A stretch of 64,000 bases of DNA from Membranipora membranacea (taxonomy: Eukaryota > Bryozoa > Gymnolaemata > Cheilostomatida > Membraniporidae). A model generated the notes under the pieces. It made no database searches. It was not told where the DNA came from and worked only from the letters and a program-made list of their open reading frames with translations. A program made the translations under genes and the position numbers. Each line of letters starts with the position of its first letter. The stretch's first letter is position 1. The DNA lies in NCBI GenBank assembly GCA_914767715.1, contig OU612066.1, forward strand, positions 24,152,283 through 24,216,282, given 5' to 3'. Below are positions 35,011 through 48,084 of this stretch, one piece after another.

Positions 35011-37466
35011 TTACGAGCATACAACACACGTCAGCTGCCTGTCTGGTACATATGGAGGGCAATGGGCGATACGGCCATGACCAGAACAATCGGGCTTGAC
35101 GAAATAGAACAGAGCTCCATTAGAGTTGTCACTATTTCCAATGATGTACTCCGGTGAAGCATCCACACATTCATAAGTAGTAGGGTATCGGTTGCTCGCA
35201 GTACGGGCTGCCATCAGGTAACCTTCAAATAATAATCAACATATGAATAACTTATCATTTGTGCATGGGGAATCAGGCTAAAATTCCCCCCTTTATAGAT
35301 CTTCATTCATCTTTATATTTTTATTAATATATATATATATATATATATCTTTATATGAATGAATTACTGTTAGTGCATCTCTCTAGCCTGGGCAGGTTGT
35401 CTGGGTGGGTGGGGGACCCCTGCCCATCCAGACAGTCCTCTCAGGCTAACATTCACACTTCGTAGGTCTTTCTTTTATTCATCAAAGCTGCCATTGGAAT
35501 CAGCAATTTATAATTGCTTTGGGATGTTGTCAGTCCAAATTAATAGTTCGGTCAAATTAATCAATCCAAATTTTTGCAGTATGAGCTGGCTCTAGCTTTA
35601 TAGCCAGTTCCTCTAGCCTGTCTTGACAAGCTTTGTTGGCATGGGTAGGTTCCCCTCCTATACTTACAAAGCTTGTTATGACAGGCTAAGCTCCCCTTGA
35701 CAAAGTATTGACTCACCCTCATACTCCTTGTTCCAGCCTCGAGGGCAGCTCCGTTTTGCGGGGATCATCAGAGCTGAGCCATAGGTGTGACATCTGGCGC
35801 AGGGTACATTTTTGTGCTCTGCAGAGTTTGGAAAAACGCCAAGACTGAAAGACTTGTATTCTGCACCAGAAATTGTCGAGTGATATCCACCAGAAGCATA
35901 TCTATTATACTCAGGGTCAAGCGGCATGCACTGATAGTTGCTTCCCCCTCCTCCGGTGTTATAGTTTGTACCAGCAGCAAACCCTGAAACAAATAAACAG
36001 CTCAAAATATTATACTCAGAATAGTTGTGGATTTGATCGGCTGAATGTCCTTGAAAAAGCAAAGCAGGCACTTCAGCTTGGCATAAATAGCAGAATTTGG
36101 TTATATTATTTCGATCTGAAATCTGAATCTAAAATAATTTTTGGGTCACAGGTCATCAAGGAAGGAGCCTTTATATCATCCTGGTTGATGCCAATATTGT
36201 CAGTATCGCCTTATTTTATATAACTGTCCCTTTTGCACCAATTCAATTTGGATCTTTAGCTATTTTTGTATCAAGCCGATTGCCTGTATTTCACAGTTGT
36301 ATGTGTTATCATAGCAGTGTTACAACTCCAAATATAGAGACTGTATAATGTACTTTTCATGCTGCTGCAGTTACAGACTATTGATTAGCTATAAGTCACT
36401 GTTATGATGACAGTATATTCAATGTCTTAAATTGTTGCCGTGCACTTTTTGTGTAAGGAGTTGTCTTAACCACATCAATGTGTATACAACTCTCAATTAC
36501 TTAGCACAGCCCTCATTCTGGTATACTACTTATTGCCTTACCTTCATAAATCAGTGTAGATCTTGCGGGACATGAAGTATGTCCCCACCTTGTGTACACT
36601 GAGCCACTATTGTCACCAGAAGCTGCTGATCTCTTCTTTCTCTCAGACTTATCTTCCACCTGAAATAATCACATAAGGTTAAACAATGTAAACCTCAGAT
36701 TGCATCAACACTGCAGATTTTTTTGTTAAATTATTTGATCAGATTTTTGTCTTTATTATGAGCTATCATCCAAAACGCAGATTCTTTGTTGCTCCCAGTA
36801 GTAGCTTATATAATTTAATTAATGTCAAATCCAAACTTGGCATAACCAAACGTTTTTATGAGATATTTTGTCTCTGAAATTTAAAATGGCCCATGGAATT
36901 TAGTTTCCCCTCTCCCCTGCAACTCCCCCCCCCCCCGGCTTTATGGTTTGGTCAAGTGCAGGATATAAGAGAAGGGGAGGATAATACTCAGAATTATGTA
37001 TGAGGGATATAACCAAACAATTGCTGCAAAGTGCATAGGCTAGGTGCAAATATGACTCACCAGATCGTTTATTGTCATCTGGAGGTCGCTTATCATCTCT
37101 CGTTGCTGACTTGTCACCTCTGTCAGATTGGAGATCTCATTATTCAGGTCTTTCATTTCCATCTCCCGTGCAGATAAAGCCAAGCCACGCCCACAAACGG
37201 CAGCAGCAACAATGGCAAACATCAGTAATCTGTAAACAATTTATAAGAGCAGGATCAGTAAAGATGTAAAAGTTGGAAAATACTGTGACATTTATCAAGG
37301 CATGAAATTTTTGCATTGTTTATTACCACGAATGCATGGTAAATGTAACCAGAAACTCGGATGTAAAAAGCATAAGAACTTCCTTAGTTATTTTAGTTTT
37401 ATTGACACATTTTCTCATGAAATAAAGAATTTAAGAAAACATTCCAACAAACCTCAATTGCTCCAT
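35011..37466 (-). CDS. C4/spongin-type secreted coiled-coil protein, gene B
   Basis: Exons: 37453-37466, 37061-37229, 36542-36659, 35717-35983 and 35011-35222 (780 nt, 259 residues). The 14-nt coding start supplies MEQLR. The second exon gives the signal peptide core LLMFAIVAAAVCG and a coiled coil (MKDLNNEISNLTEVTSQQR ... ISDLQMTINDL). The third gives VEDKSERKKRSAASGDN and the start of the domain, GSVYTRWGHTSCP; His here replaces the Arg seen in the other four copies. The fourth has GTNYNTGGGGSNYQCMPLDP and PCARCHTYGSALMIPAKRSC; the fifth ends PDRQLTCVVCS. Ten domain cysteines match the short-chain collagen C4 / spongin-type family. Likely secreted, with trimerisation by the coiled coil (inference). 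Confidence 0.8.
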
Positions 37467-38337
37467 ATCTAGTCTTGTCCTTTCGATCTAGACTTGAACT
37501 GCTTTGTGAAAGCTCTCTCATCAATCTACCTTTAAATATGAAAAGCACTTCGTATTGAGTCGATATCCAAAGTGAATTGGGCAATTTGATTGGTTTACTG
37601 GGAGTGACCTCAGACACTATCAAAATATTATTAAGGATTCTTGAGATGAATAGACCCTTGATGACTTCATGTTTTTTTGTTATTGTTTGTACACCTCAAT
37701 GATGTCATGTTAGCATTGTCCCAAGGCCACTGTTATTGTTATTGTTTGTGCAAAAACAAAAATTCTGCTACAGCAGATCCTAATGATAACAAACAAATTA
37801 AGACAAGCATTGCGATTCATGGCTATTACTTCAGAGACTGCGGTGGTTTCGTCAGACTTGTTGTGCTGCTGTTCTTGTCAGATTGTTTATTTTTGCATGT
37901 ATAAGGATTATTTGACTAAGTAAACATTGGAATATCAGGGATGATTTGCTTTGCGGATATGTGGGTGACTATGAATAGACTGGCAGCACAAAAAATCTTT
38001 TTCAAAATATAATAAAGAAACGCTGAAAACAGTTTTCGAGGTGTTTAGTTATAATATTTTCCATCTGGTCTCATCTGGTCACACCAATGAGCGGCAGATG
38101 GTGTGCTCAGTGTGCTGCCGCACACCAATGAGCAGCAGCACACCCAACAGAAGATATATGCTTAACTCACAATCGACAGCACATCAGCGGAAGATCATCA
38201 CCATTTTACCAAACCTATGTTATGAAGAAAGGGTGGAGTTTTTGAATTTATCCTAATTATGATTTTATTTTAACAGAGCAAGAGGCATTTTGTAGAAATA
38301 GCTGCAGATCAAACACACCCTCTTTCCAAATAGTTTG
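37467..38337. other. Upstream flank of gene B
   Basis: The first 550 bp match the upstream flanks of the other C4-like genes, including the stretch with repeated TTATTGTTATTGTTTGT. The rest holds inverted GTGTGCTGCCGCACACCAATG motifs, the damaged left arm of the element whose better copy is 45374-47739. No gene seen. Confidence 0.45.
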
Positions 38338-39470
38338 GTGGCAGCCTCCTCCTAACTTATCACTTCCATTTGTGATTTTGGATGGATAAGCTGCACAATA
38401 AGCCGCTAATTGCCATAAACACTGCCGTTAAAAGGGAAGGTGATCAAAAAATGATGATATGGTTTCAAACTATCCAAAATCTGAAAGAGCATGTCACAAT
38501 TAGTGGATCTACAACTTTACATGGGTCTGCTATCTTAACTAGTCGAGCTATGGCCAACAACGGTTGCAATACCCCTTATATCACTTGTGTATAACTATCA
38601 TTGAAACGAAACCACTTTTTCAATTTTGCTGCTGCCTATAAAGCAGGCTTCGAATGTTATTACTGATCTGATTTCCTTATGGTGATTTTGTATTGACCCT
38701 CCCCTCGCATAACACCAGTGTTTAATGCTCTGAGTGTGACGTTTTTCAAATAGTGCATATTTTTAGGTTTCCTTTATAGTACCATAAAAATTGTCTTTCT
38801 AAGTGTATATAGCATGTAAAGCAAAATTGAACTCCTTCAAGTATCATCAAAAAGGTATGTAATGCGGAAAAATACAAAACCACCATAAAATAAACAGATC
38901 GATAAGAACATTCGAAGTCAGTTTTCGAGGCGACTGAAAAATTAAAAATATAGGGTCCTTTCAATGATAGTTATATACAGGTGAAATAAGGGGTATTGCA
39001 ACCGTTGTTGGCCATATCTCGGCTACTTATGATAGCAGACCCATGTAAACTTGTAGATCCACTAATGATGACATGCTCTTTCAGATTTTGGAGGTTTTGA
39101 ACCAATGCATCTTTATTTTTATCACTTTCCCTTTTTGCGGTGTTATCACTTTTTATAAGGTTTGTCATTCACTCAATATTTGATATCACAATGATATAAT
39201 ACAAAAAACTGACCAAGGTATGTATAAATCTGATTGCAGAGTTGGAGTAGCCCAACTCATAAGGTGAGCGCAGGACAGACCTTTGAAATATCCAAAGAAC
39301 AGTGATTTTGGCAGCATTTTTGGCAATTAGCTGCCTATTGTGCAACTCTGTGTAATTTACATCATCACCATTGCGACCGCCTCAAAAAACTACCCTAGAA
39401 TTTATCCATCCAATTTTGTAAATGAAGTTGCGTATCTAGCCACATTTTTGGTAGGCTGCCACTGGACTAA
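38338..39470. mobile_element. Foldback element, family X, in the B-C interval
   Basis: The left arm (GGCAGCCTCCTCCTAACTTATC ... to about 38645) and right arm (about 38920-39470) are inverses over several hundred bases. They include GTCACAATTAGTGGATCTAC and GGTTGCAATACCCCTTATAT. It matches the elements in the MS4A-caspase units. Open frames of about 70 codons within it are arms read through and carry no motif. Confidence 0.65.
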
Positions 39471-39788
39471 GTTGTATTATCAGAAATGAATGTAGAACGT
39501 CATCTCGCTGCAAACCTATTTTTAGACCTAAACTATGTAGGTCCCAAAAACGTGCAAAATCATTTTTTCCTTTTTATGACTCATTTTAATAATCTCCGCT
39601 CTCAGTCATTTTTGACCCAACATTGTAAGCATTCAATTTTATCAATACCATGATATCAGTTGAAAAAATAAACTAAAATAAACGCACTGAACACTATCGG
39701 CAGCACACTGAGCACACCAGCTGTAACACACCAGCGGCAGCACACCCACCAGAGGTAGCAAGCTTAACGTACAATCGACATCAAACAA

Positions 39789-39880
39789 GCGGCAGCCACC
39801 AGGCGGCAGCCACCAGGCGGCAGCCACCAGGCGGCAGCCACCAGGCGGCAGCCACCAGGTGGCAGCCACCAGGCGGCAGC
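39789..39880. repeat. 14-bp GC-rich minisatellite, about 6.5 units
   Basis: Unit GCGGCAGCCACCAG. The orthologous site in the C-D interval (47119-47252) has about 9.5 units. Strikingly GC-rich for this AT-rich window. Confidence 0.9.
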
Positions 39881-40759
39881 CCAATAGCATCAGCAAAAAT
39901 CACTACAAAGCACCTGCCCAAATACCTCACATCTTCACCCCAGCACTGTTACATACATTGTGTGGCACTCAATGCAGACAAGCCACACAGTAGCCCCTCA
40001 TAGCAGCTGACTTGACTTGACAAATTATCTCAGCGTGCCAACCTCAGGCAGACATCCCATTTTTGGCGGCAGCATCCGGTAGCGGCAAGAAATGCAAACC
40101 CCAGTAAATCCCCATGAGAAAGATAACAACTAAGGCTACTTTTGCGATGCTTGGTTTTTATAACTGTGATTCAAAGTTGAAATATGAAAATAGGATTCAT
40201 ATCAATATTTCGGTTTTCATCAATAAGAATATCAAAAATCAAAAACTGACTCGATTTTCGTATTTTGATTTGTTGTTTTGGAACAATAAACGAAAAACAA
40301 GTTGTTTTTTATATTTTAGCATCAGTGCGCTAAAATGAAAAACAAACGATACTAAGTCCCCTTATAATATATACTCGGACTGTGACTGTGATTCGCTGTT
40401 TATTTGATATTATTATGTTATTTTGGCTTTGCTTTGGTTGCCTTGCAACCAAAGTAAACCTAAAATAACATATTTGGTATTAGACCATAATATATATAAT
40501 TTATTAGTGCATGAGTTGTACCAGTTGTTCAGATAGAGGCAAGTCAGGGCATTGCAATTAGGCACTGGTAGTATCTGTGAGTCGTTATTTATTTGATATT
40601 CCCACGTTTTGGACATTTGTTGTTTTGGCTTTACTTTGTCTGACTTCATAATAGTACACTTTTTCTTTGCACTAGTACAAAATAAATGGGGGGGAGGGGG
40701 TGTTCAATAGCAGGTGTGCGGCAAACCCATACCAAAGGTAACACTCCTCTCTGCTATAG
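39881..40759. other. Intergenic 5' of F2
   Basis: Contains the right end of the larger element (inverse of TTATAAGGGGACTTA, ending about 40367), then sequence common to all F upstream flanks: a TTATTTTGGCTTT / inverted copy hairpin near 40411-40470, and TTTGATATTCCCACGTTTTGG. A first exon for the F gene may lie here, but I cannot identify one. Confidence 0.35.
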
Positions 40760-41001
40760 ATCACTACATTTCATCAAACTTTGATGCAAGAACTCCTAGG
40801 AACTGTGATGAGGCGTGTGAGAGGATGGGACATGTTGGATCCTGCTTTGGCATTACGGTTATTATTCGTGGAGTATGTCACTGCAACTTCTGCCAAAATG
40901 ATTTTCTAAAGATCATATCAGACAAGAAGAAAGTGTCTTATTTGCTAGAGTACACTGGCTGTAAAAATATACAACAACTGTTAAATTCTCCAGATGGATA
41001 G
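40760..41001 (+). CDS. Cysteine-rich defensin-like exon, copy F2
   Basis: Same acceptor, phase and cysteine spacing as F1 (NCDEACERMGHVGSCFG ... GVCHCNFC, with Pro to His). The frame stops at TAG (40999-41001) after LLNSPDG, where F1 and F4 read on through GQKGLYYCY. F3 shares this stop. Either the shorter end is the true one or F2 and F3 are decaying. The AATAAA downstream in F1 is replaced by an A run here. Confidence 0.38.
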
Positions 41002-42065
41002 AAAAGCTCATACTACTGTTATGACTTACTGATGATCTCAATTTTAACCCTGTTAAAATTTCCGATATTATCATCAATTAAACTCTTCGGTAGCCCCGAG
41101 TGAGATCGAAAGGTGTGGCTTATGTAGTAGGCCTATCTATATTGCATTATGGTGAAACCATAAACATTTAAATACTATAGTATTTCATATGTTTATGGGT
41201 AAACTCCATTTAAAAAAAAAATAAGAGGTACGATGTAAATAATATAATAATATGTATGATCATGTAGAAACATAGATATAGTTTTGTGCTGCCATCACCA
41301 GGTGTTAGTTATGCAATGAGCTTATGATTGTTGTTTAGGATAATTTATAAGGGCGGGCGTAGTTGCTGAGGGTAGTTACTTATCATCCACCACACTTGCC
41401 AGCGAGAACAAAGATGAATTAGCAAAGCAGTGCATTGTGGGAATTATTGTAGCAGACAAGGGAACACTATTCTAAGTATTCAAAGATAAAAACTATTTTG
41501 TACGAAAATGATGATGACCAATGATTACACAGTCGGCATTTAGTTCTCTGGTTATCATTTTTAAATTCTGCCTTAAGTTTTTACAGAGCTATATCTTCGA
41601 CTTATCGGCTTGTGTGGGTGTTCTTCATGAGTGACCATCGGGACAGCTGTCACTCTAGTCTCCGGACTATCTGGCAGAGCCCTTGCTTTTCTTTTATCTG
41701 CATTATATACTATTATGTCAAATTCTTTTACTTGATTAAACTAATTTGATAGCATAAACAATAAAAAAAAATTGACGACCATATCAATGCATTGAATCAA
41801 TTATGTATATTACAACTCTCTTTTTTATTTTCTCGATCGAAAATAATTATAATGATGATAGCGTTGCCATATAAATTCAATTTCAGTTCATTCTAAGCAT
41901 TGTGTGCCATTTTTGTGATTTAATTATTGCATTACATAAACAGTTATAATATCATGGAATTGTGACATAACAAATTAGTAAAAATCAGTGGTCATGATTG
42001 TGCATTCTCTCAACTAGTAAATTACTAGGTTGTGTTTCTTCTAAACAAAAAACCTCACGATTCAT

Positions 42066-44470
42066 CTACGAGCAGACTACACATGTGAGCTGCCTGTCTG
42101 GTACATATGGAGGGCAATGGGCGGTGCGGCCGTGACCAGAACAATCGGGCTTGACGAAATAGAACAGAGCTCCATTAGAGTTGTCACTATTTCCAATGAT
42201 GTACTCCGGTGAAGCATCCACACATTCATAAGTAGTAGGGTATCGGTCGCTCGCAGTACGGGCTGCCATCAGGTAACCTTCAAATAATAATCAACATATG
42301 AATAACTTAGCATTAGTGCATGGGGAATCAGGCTAAAATTCCCCCCTTTATAGATCTACATTCATCTTTATATTTTTATGAATATATATATATATATCTT
42401 TATATGAATGAATTATTGTTAGTGCATCTCTCTTGCCTGGGCAGGTTTTCTGGGTGGGTGGTGGGACCCCTGCCCATCCAGACAGTCCTCTCAGGCTAAC
42501 ATTTCACACTTCTTAGGTCTTTCTTTTATTCATCAAAGCTGCCATTGGAATCAGCAATTTATAATTGCTTTGGGATGTTGTCAGTCCAAATTAAAAGTTC
42601 GGACAAATTAATCAATCCAAATTTTTGCAGTATGAGCTGGCTCTAGCTTTATAGCCAAGTTCCTCTAGCCTGCCTTGACAAGCTTTGTTGGCATGGGTAG
42701 GTTCCCCTCCTATACTAACAAAGCTTGTTATGACAGGCTAAGCTCCCCTTGACAAAGTATTGACTCACCCTCATACTCCTTGTTCCAGCCTCGAGGGCAG
42801 CTCCGTTTGGCGGGGATCATCAGAGCTGAGCCATAGGTGTGACATCTGGCGCAGGGTACATTTTTGTGCTCTGCAGAGTTTGGAAAAACACCAAGACTGT
42901 AAGACTTGTATTCTGCACCAGAAATTGTCGAGTGATATCCACCGGAAGCATATCTATTATACTCAGGGTCCAGCGGCATGCACTGATAGTTGCTTCCCCC
43001 TCCTCCGGTGTTATAGTTTGTACCAGCAGCAAACCCTGCAACAAATAAACAGCTCAAAATATTATACTCAGAATAGTTGTGGAAATGATCGGCTGAATGT
43101 CCTTGAAAAAGCAAAGCAGGCACTTCAGCTTGGCATAAATAGCAGAATTTGGTTATATTATTTCGATCTGAAATCTGAATCTAAAATAATTTTTTGGTCA
43201 CAGTGCATCAAGGAAGGAACCTTTATATCATCCTGTCCCTTTTGCACCAATTCAATTTGGATCTTTAGCTATTTTAGTATCAAGCCGATTGCCTGTATTT
43301 CACAGTTGTATATGTTATCATAGCAGTGTTACAACACCAAATATAGAGACTGTATAATGTACTTTGCATGCTGCTGCAGTTACAGACTATTGATTAGCTA
43401 TAAGTCACTGTTATGATGACAGTATATTCAATGTCTTAAATTGTTGCCGTGCACTTTTTGTGTAAGGAGTTGTCTTAACAACATCAATGTGTATACAACT
43501 CTCAATTACTTAGCACAGCCCTCATTCTGGTATACTACTTATTGCCTTACCTTCATAAATCAGTGTAGATCTTGCGGGACATGACGTACGTCCCCACCTT
43601 GTGTACACTGAGCCACTATTGTCACCTGAAGCTGCTGATCTCTTCTTTCTCTCAGACTTATCTTCAACCTGAAATAATCACATAAGGTTAAACAATGTAA
43701 ACCTCAGATTGCATCAACACTGCAGATTTTTTTGTTAAATTATTTGATCGGATTTTTGTCTTTATTATGAGCTATCATCCAAAGCGCAGATTCTTTGTTG
43801 CTTCCAGTAGTAGCTTGTATAATTTAATTTATGTCAAATCCAAACTTGGCGTAACCAAACGTTTTTATGAGATATTTTGTCTCTGAAATTTAAAATGGCC
43901 TATGGAAAATTAGTTTCCCCTCTCCCCTGCAACTCCCCCGGCTTTATGGTTTGGCCAAGTGCAGGCAATAAGAGAAGGGGAGGATAATACCCAGAATTAT
44001 GTATGAGGGATATAACCAAACAAATGCTGCAAAGTGCATAGGCTAGGTGCAAATATGACTCACCAGATCGTTTATTGTCATTTGGAGGTCGCTTATCATC
44101 TCTCGTTGCTGACTTGTCACCTCTGTCAGATTGGAGATCTCATTCTTCAGGTCTTTCATTTCCATCTCCCGTGCAGATAAAGCCAAGCCACGCCCACAAA
44201 CGGCAGCAGCAACAATGGCAAACATTAGTAATCTGTAAACAATTTATAAGAGCAGGATCAGTAAAGTTGTAAAAAATTGGAAAATAATGTGGCATTTATC
44301 AAGGCATGAAATTTTTGCATTGTTTATTACCATGAATGCATGGTAAATGGAACCAGAAACTCGGATGTAAAAAGCATAAGAACTTCCTTAGTTATTTTAG
44401 TTTTATTGACACATTTTCTCATGAAATAAAGAATTCAAGAAAACATTCCAACAAACCTCAATTGCTCCAT
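42066..44470 (-). CDS. C4/spongin-type secreted coiled-coil protein, gene C
   Basis: Exons: 44457-44470, 44064-44232, 43551-43668, 42769-43035 and 42066-42277; all open, 259 residues predicted. RKKR at residues 68-71, domain start GSVYTRWGRTSCP, and all ten cysteines are present. Differences from the others are few (for example the codon run in KHQD-like positions of the reverse strand is silent here), which points to a recent duplication or gene conversion. The plus-strand exon F2 lies convergent about 1.1 kb from its 3' end, as in units A and D. Confidence 0.8.
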
Positions 44471-45373
44471 ATCTAGTCTTGTCCTTTCGATCTAGACTTG
44501 AACTGCTTTGAGAAAGCTCTCTCATCAATCTACCTTTAAATATGAAAAGCACTTCGTATTGAGTCGCTATCCAAAGTGAATTGGGCAATTTGATTGGTTT
44601 ACTGGGAGTGACCTCAGACACTATCAAAATATTATTAAGGATTCTTGAGATGAATAGACCCTTGATGACTTCATGTTATTTTGTTATTGTTTGTACACCT
44701 CAATGATGTCATGTTAACATTATCCCAAGGCCACTGTTATTGTTATTGTTTGTGCAAAAACAAAAATTCTGCTACAGCAGATCCTAATGATAAAAAACAA
44801 ATTAAGACAAGCATCGCGATTCATCGCTGTTACTTCGGAGACTGGGGTGGTTTCGTCAGACTTGTTGTGCTGCTGTTCTTGCCAGATGTTTATTTTTGCA
44901 TGTATAAGGATTATTTGACTAAGTAAACATTGGAATATCAGGGATGATTTGCTTTGCGGATATGTGGGTGACTATGAATAGACTGGCAGCACAAAAAATC
45001 TTTTTCGAAATATAATAAAGAAATGCTGAAAACAGTTTTCGAGGTGTTTAGTTATAATATTTTCCATCTGGTCTTATCTGACCTTAAAATAATGGTTCAT
45101 AGCCTATTGTAGATAGGCGCAATCTATCTAATGCTGGATTATCAGACTTTGTCTGATTCTGAAAATAGTGAGATGAGCAGATAGTAGTTATCTTATTCTC
45201 ATATTATTATTCATCCTAAAAATTGGATCAGGTAGTGTTGATGTAATTCATTCATATACTTAATTTATTATGTCTATGATATCACCAAACAGAAAGCGGA
45301 TAATGCATAGTGCATGACTCTACGTCTACACCACACCAAGCAAGTAATCTTATCTATCTTCTGGCAGAGATAT
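44471..45373. other. Upstream flank of gene C
   Basis: Matches the upstream flanks of D and E (CATCTGGTCTTATCTGACC, GACTTTGTCTGATTCTGAAAATAG). A stretch common to C and E near 45270-45370 ends CTTCTGGCAGAGATAT, where the element at 45374 is inserted. No gene seen. Confidence 0.45.
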
Positions 45374-45705
45374 TTATAAGGGGACTTAAGCTGCCGCTTG
45401 TTTGATGTCGATTGTACGTTAAGCTTGCTACCTCTGGTGGGTGTGCTGCCACTGATGTGTTACAGATGGTGTGCTCAGTGTGCTGCCGCACACCAATGAG
45501 CGGCAGCACACCCAACAGAAGATATATGCTTAACTCACAATCGACAGCACATCAGCGGAAGATCATCACCATTTTACCAAACCTATGTTATGAAGAAAGG
45601 GTGGAGTTTTTGAATTTATCCTAATTATGATTTTTTTTTTAACAGAGCAAGCGGCATTCTGTAGAAATAGCTGCTGATCAAACACACCCTCTTTTCAATT
45701 AGTTT

Positions 45706-46797
45706 GGTGGCAGCCTCCTCCTAACTTATCACTTCCATTTGTGATTTGACACTGCCGTTAAAAGGGAAGGTGATCAAAAAATGATGATATGGTTTCAAAC
45801 TATCCAAAATCTGAAAGAGCATGTCACAATTAGTGGATCTACAACTTTACATGGGTCCGCTATCTTAACTAGTCGAGCTATGGCCAACAACGGTTGCAAT
45901 ACCCCTTATATCACTTGTGTATAACTATCATTGAAACGAAACCACTTTTTCAATTTTGTTGCTGCCTAAAAAGCAGGCTTCGAATGTTAGTACTGATCTG
46001 ATTTTCTTATGGTGATTTTGTATTGACCCTCCCCTCGCATAACACCAGTGTTTAATGCTCTGAGTGTGTCGTTTTTCAAATAGTGCGTATTTTTAGGTTT
46101 CCTTTATAGTATCATAAAACTTGTCTTTCTAAGTGTATATAGCATGTAAAGCAAAATTTAACTCCTTCAAGTATCATCAAAAAGGTATGTAATGCGGAAA
46201 AATACAAAACCACCATAAAATAATCAGATCGATAAGAACATTCGAAGTCAGTTTTCGAGGCGACTGCAAAATTAAAAATATAGGGTCCTTTCAATGATAG
46301 TTATATACAGGTGAAATAAGGGGTATTGCATCCGTTGTTGGCCATATCTCGGCTACTTATGATAGCAGATCCATGTAAACTTGTAGATCCACTAATGATG
46401 ACATGCTCTTTCAGATTTTGGATGTTTTGAACCAATGCATCATTATTTTTATCACTTTCCCTTTTTGCGGTGTTATCACTTTTTATAAGGTTTGTCATTC
46501 ACTCAATATTTGATATCACAATGATATAATACAAAACACTGACCAAGGTATGTATAAATCTGATTGCAGAGTTTGAGTAGCCCAACTCATAAGGTGAGCG
46601 CAGGACAGACCTTCGAAATATCCAAAGAACAGTGATTTTGGCAGCATTTTTGGCAATTAGCTGCCTATTGTGCAACTTTGTGTAATTTACATCATCACCA
46701 TTGCGACCGCCTCAAAAAACTACCCTAGAATTTATCCATCCAATTTTGTAAATGAAGTTGCGTATCTAGCCACATTTTTGGTAGGCTGCCACTGGAC
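45706..46797. mobile_element. Foldback element, family X, in the C-D interval
   Basis: Near-identical to 38338-39470, but the left arm has a deletion of about 45 bp around GATGGATAAGCTGC. It lies inside the composite element. Confidence 0.6.
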
Positions 46798-47118
46798 TAA
46801 GTTGTATTATCAGAAATGAATGTAGAACGTCATCTCGCTGCAAACCTATTTTTAGACCTAAACTATGTAGGTCCCAAAAACGTGCAAAATCCTTTTTTCC
46901 TTTTTATGACTCATTTTAATAATCTCCGCTCTCAGTCATTTTTGACCCAACATTGTAAGCATTCAGTTTTATCAATACCATGATATCAGTTGAAAAAATA
47001 AACTAAAATAAACGCACTGCACACTATCGGCAGCACACTGAGCACACCATCTGTAACACACCAGCGGCAGCACACCCACAAGAGGTAGCAAGCTTAACGT
47101 ACAATCGACATCAAACGA

Positions 47119-47252
47119 GCGGCAGCCACCAGGCGGCAGCCACCAGGCGGCAGCCACCAGGCGGCAGCCACCAGGCGGCAGCCACCAGCCGGCAGCCACC
47201 AGGCGGCAGCCACCAGGCGGCAGCCACCAGGCGGCAGCCACCAGGCGGCAGC
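47119..47252. repeat. 14-bp GC-rich minisatellite, about 9.5 units
   Basis: Same GCGGCAGCCACCAG unit as 39789-39880, with three more units and one variant unit (CAGCCGGCAG). Confidence 0.9.
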
Positions 47253-48084
47253 CCAACAGCATCAGCAAAATTCACTACAAAGCACCTGCCCAAATACCTC
47301 ACATCTTCACCCCAGCACTGTAACATACTTTGTGTGGAACTCAATGCAGACAAGCCACACAGTAGCCCCTAATAGCAGCTGACTTGACTTGACAAATTAT
47401 CTCAGCATGCCAACCTCAGGCAGACATCCCATTTTTGGCGGCAGCATCCGGTAGCGGCAAGAAATGCAAACCCCAGTAAATCCCCATGAGAAAGATAACA
47501 ACTAAGGCTACTTTTGCGATGTTTGATTTTTATAACTGTGATTCAAAGTTGAAATATGAAAATAGGATTCATATCAATATTTCGGTTTTCATCAATAAGA
47601 TTATCAAAAATCAAAAACTGACTCGATTTTCGTATTTTGATTTGTTGTTTTGGAACAATAAACGAAAAACAAGTTTTTTTTTATATTTTAGCATCAGTGC
47701 GCTAAAATGAAAAACAAACGATACTAAGTCCCCTTATAATATATACTCGGACTGTGACTGTGATTCGCTGTTTATTTGATATTGTTATGTTATTTTGGCT
47801 TTGCTTTGGTTGCCTTCCTATATTTGGCAACCAAAGTAAACCTAAAATAACATATTTGGCATTAGACCATAATATATATAATTTATTAGTGCATGAGTTG
47901 TACCAGTTGTTCAGATAGAGGCAAGTCAGGGCATTGCAATTAGGCACTGGTAGTATCTGTGAGTCGTTATTTATTTGATATTCCCACGTTTTGGACATTT
48001 GTTGTTTTGGCTTTACTTTGTCTGACTTCATCATAGGACACTTTTTCTTTGCACTAGTACAAAATAAATGGGGGGGGGGAGGGG

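Larger units (their letters stand above)
45374..47739. mobile_element. Composite 2.4-kb inverted-end element in the C-D interval
   Basis: The ends are TTATAAGGGGACTTA and its inverse. Next inside are inverted copies of TGATGTCGATTGTACGTTAAGC and CTACCTCTGGTGGGTGTGCTGCC (left about 45403-45455, right about 47063-47115). A family X foldback (45706-46797) and the 14-bp minisatellite (47119-47252) are nested in it. The corresponding place before F4 has unrelated sequence. A related copy in the B-C interval has lost its left end. Confidence 0.55.

Noticed and set aside
39642-47353. Frames of GGCRLVAAAWWLPP repeats
   Set aside because: Product of the 14-bp minisatellite read through; unit length is not a multiple of three and copy number varies.
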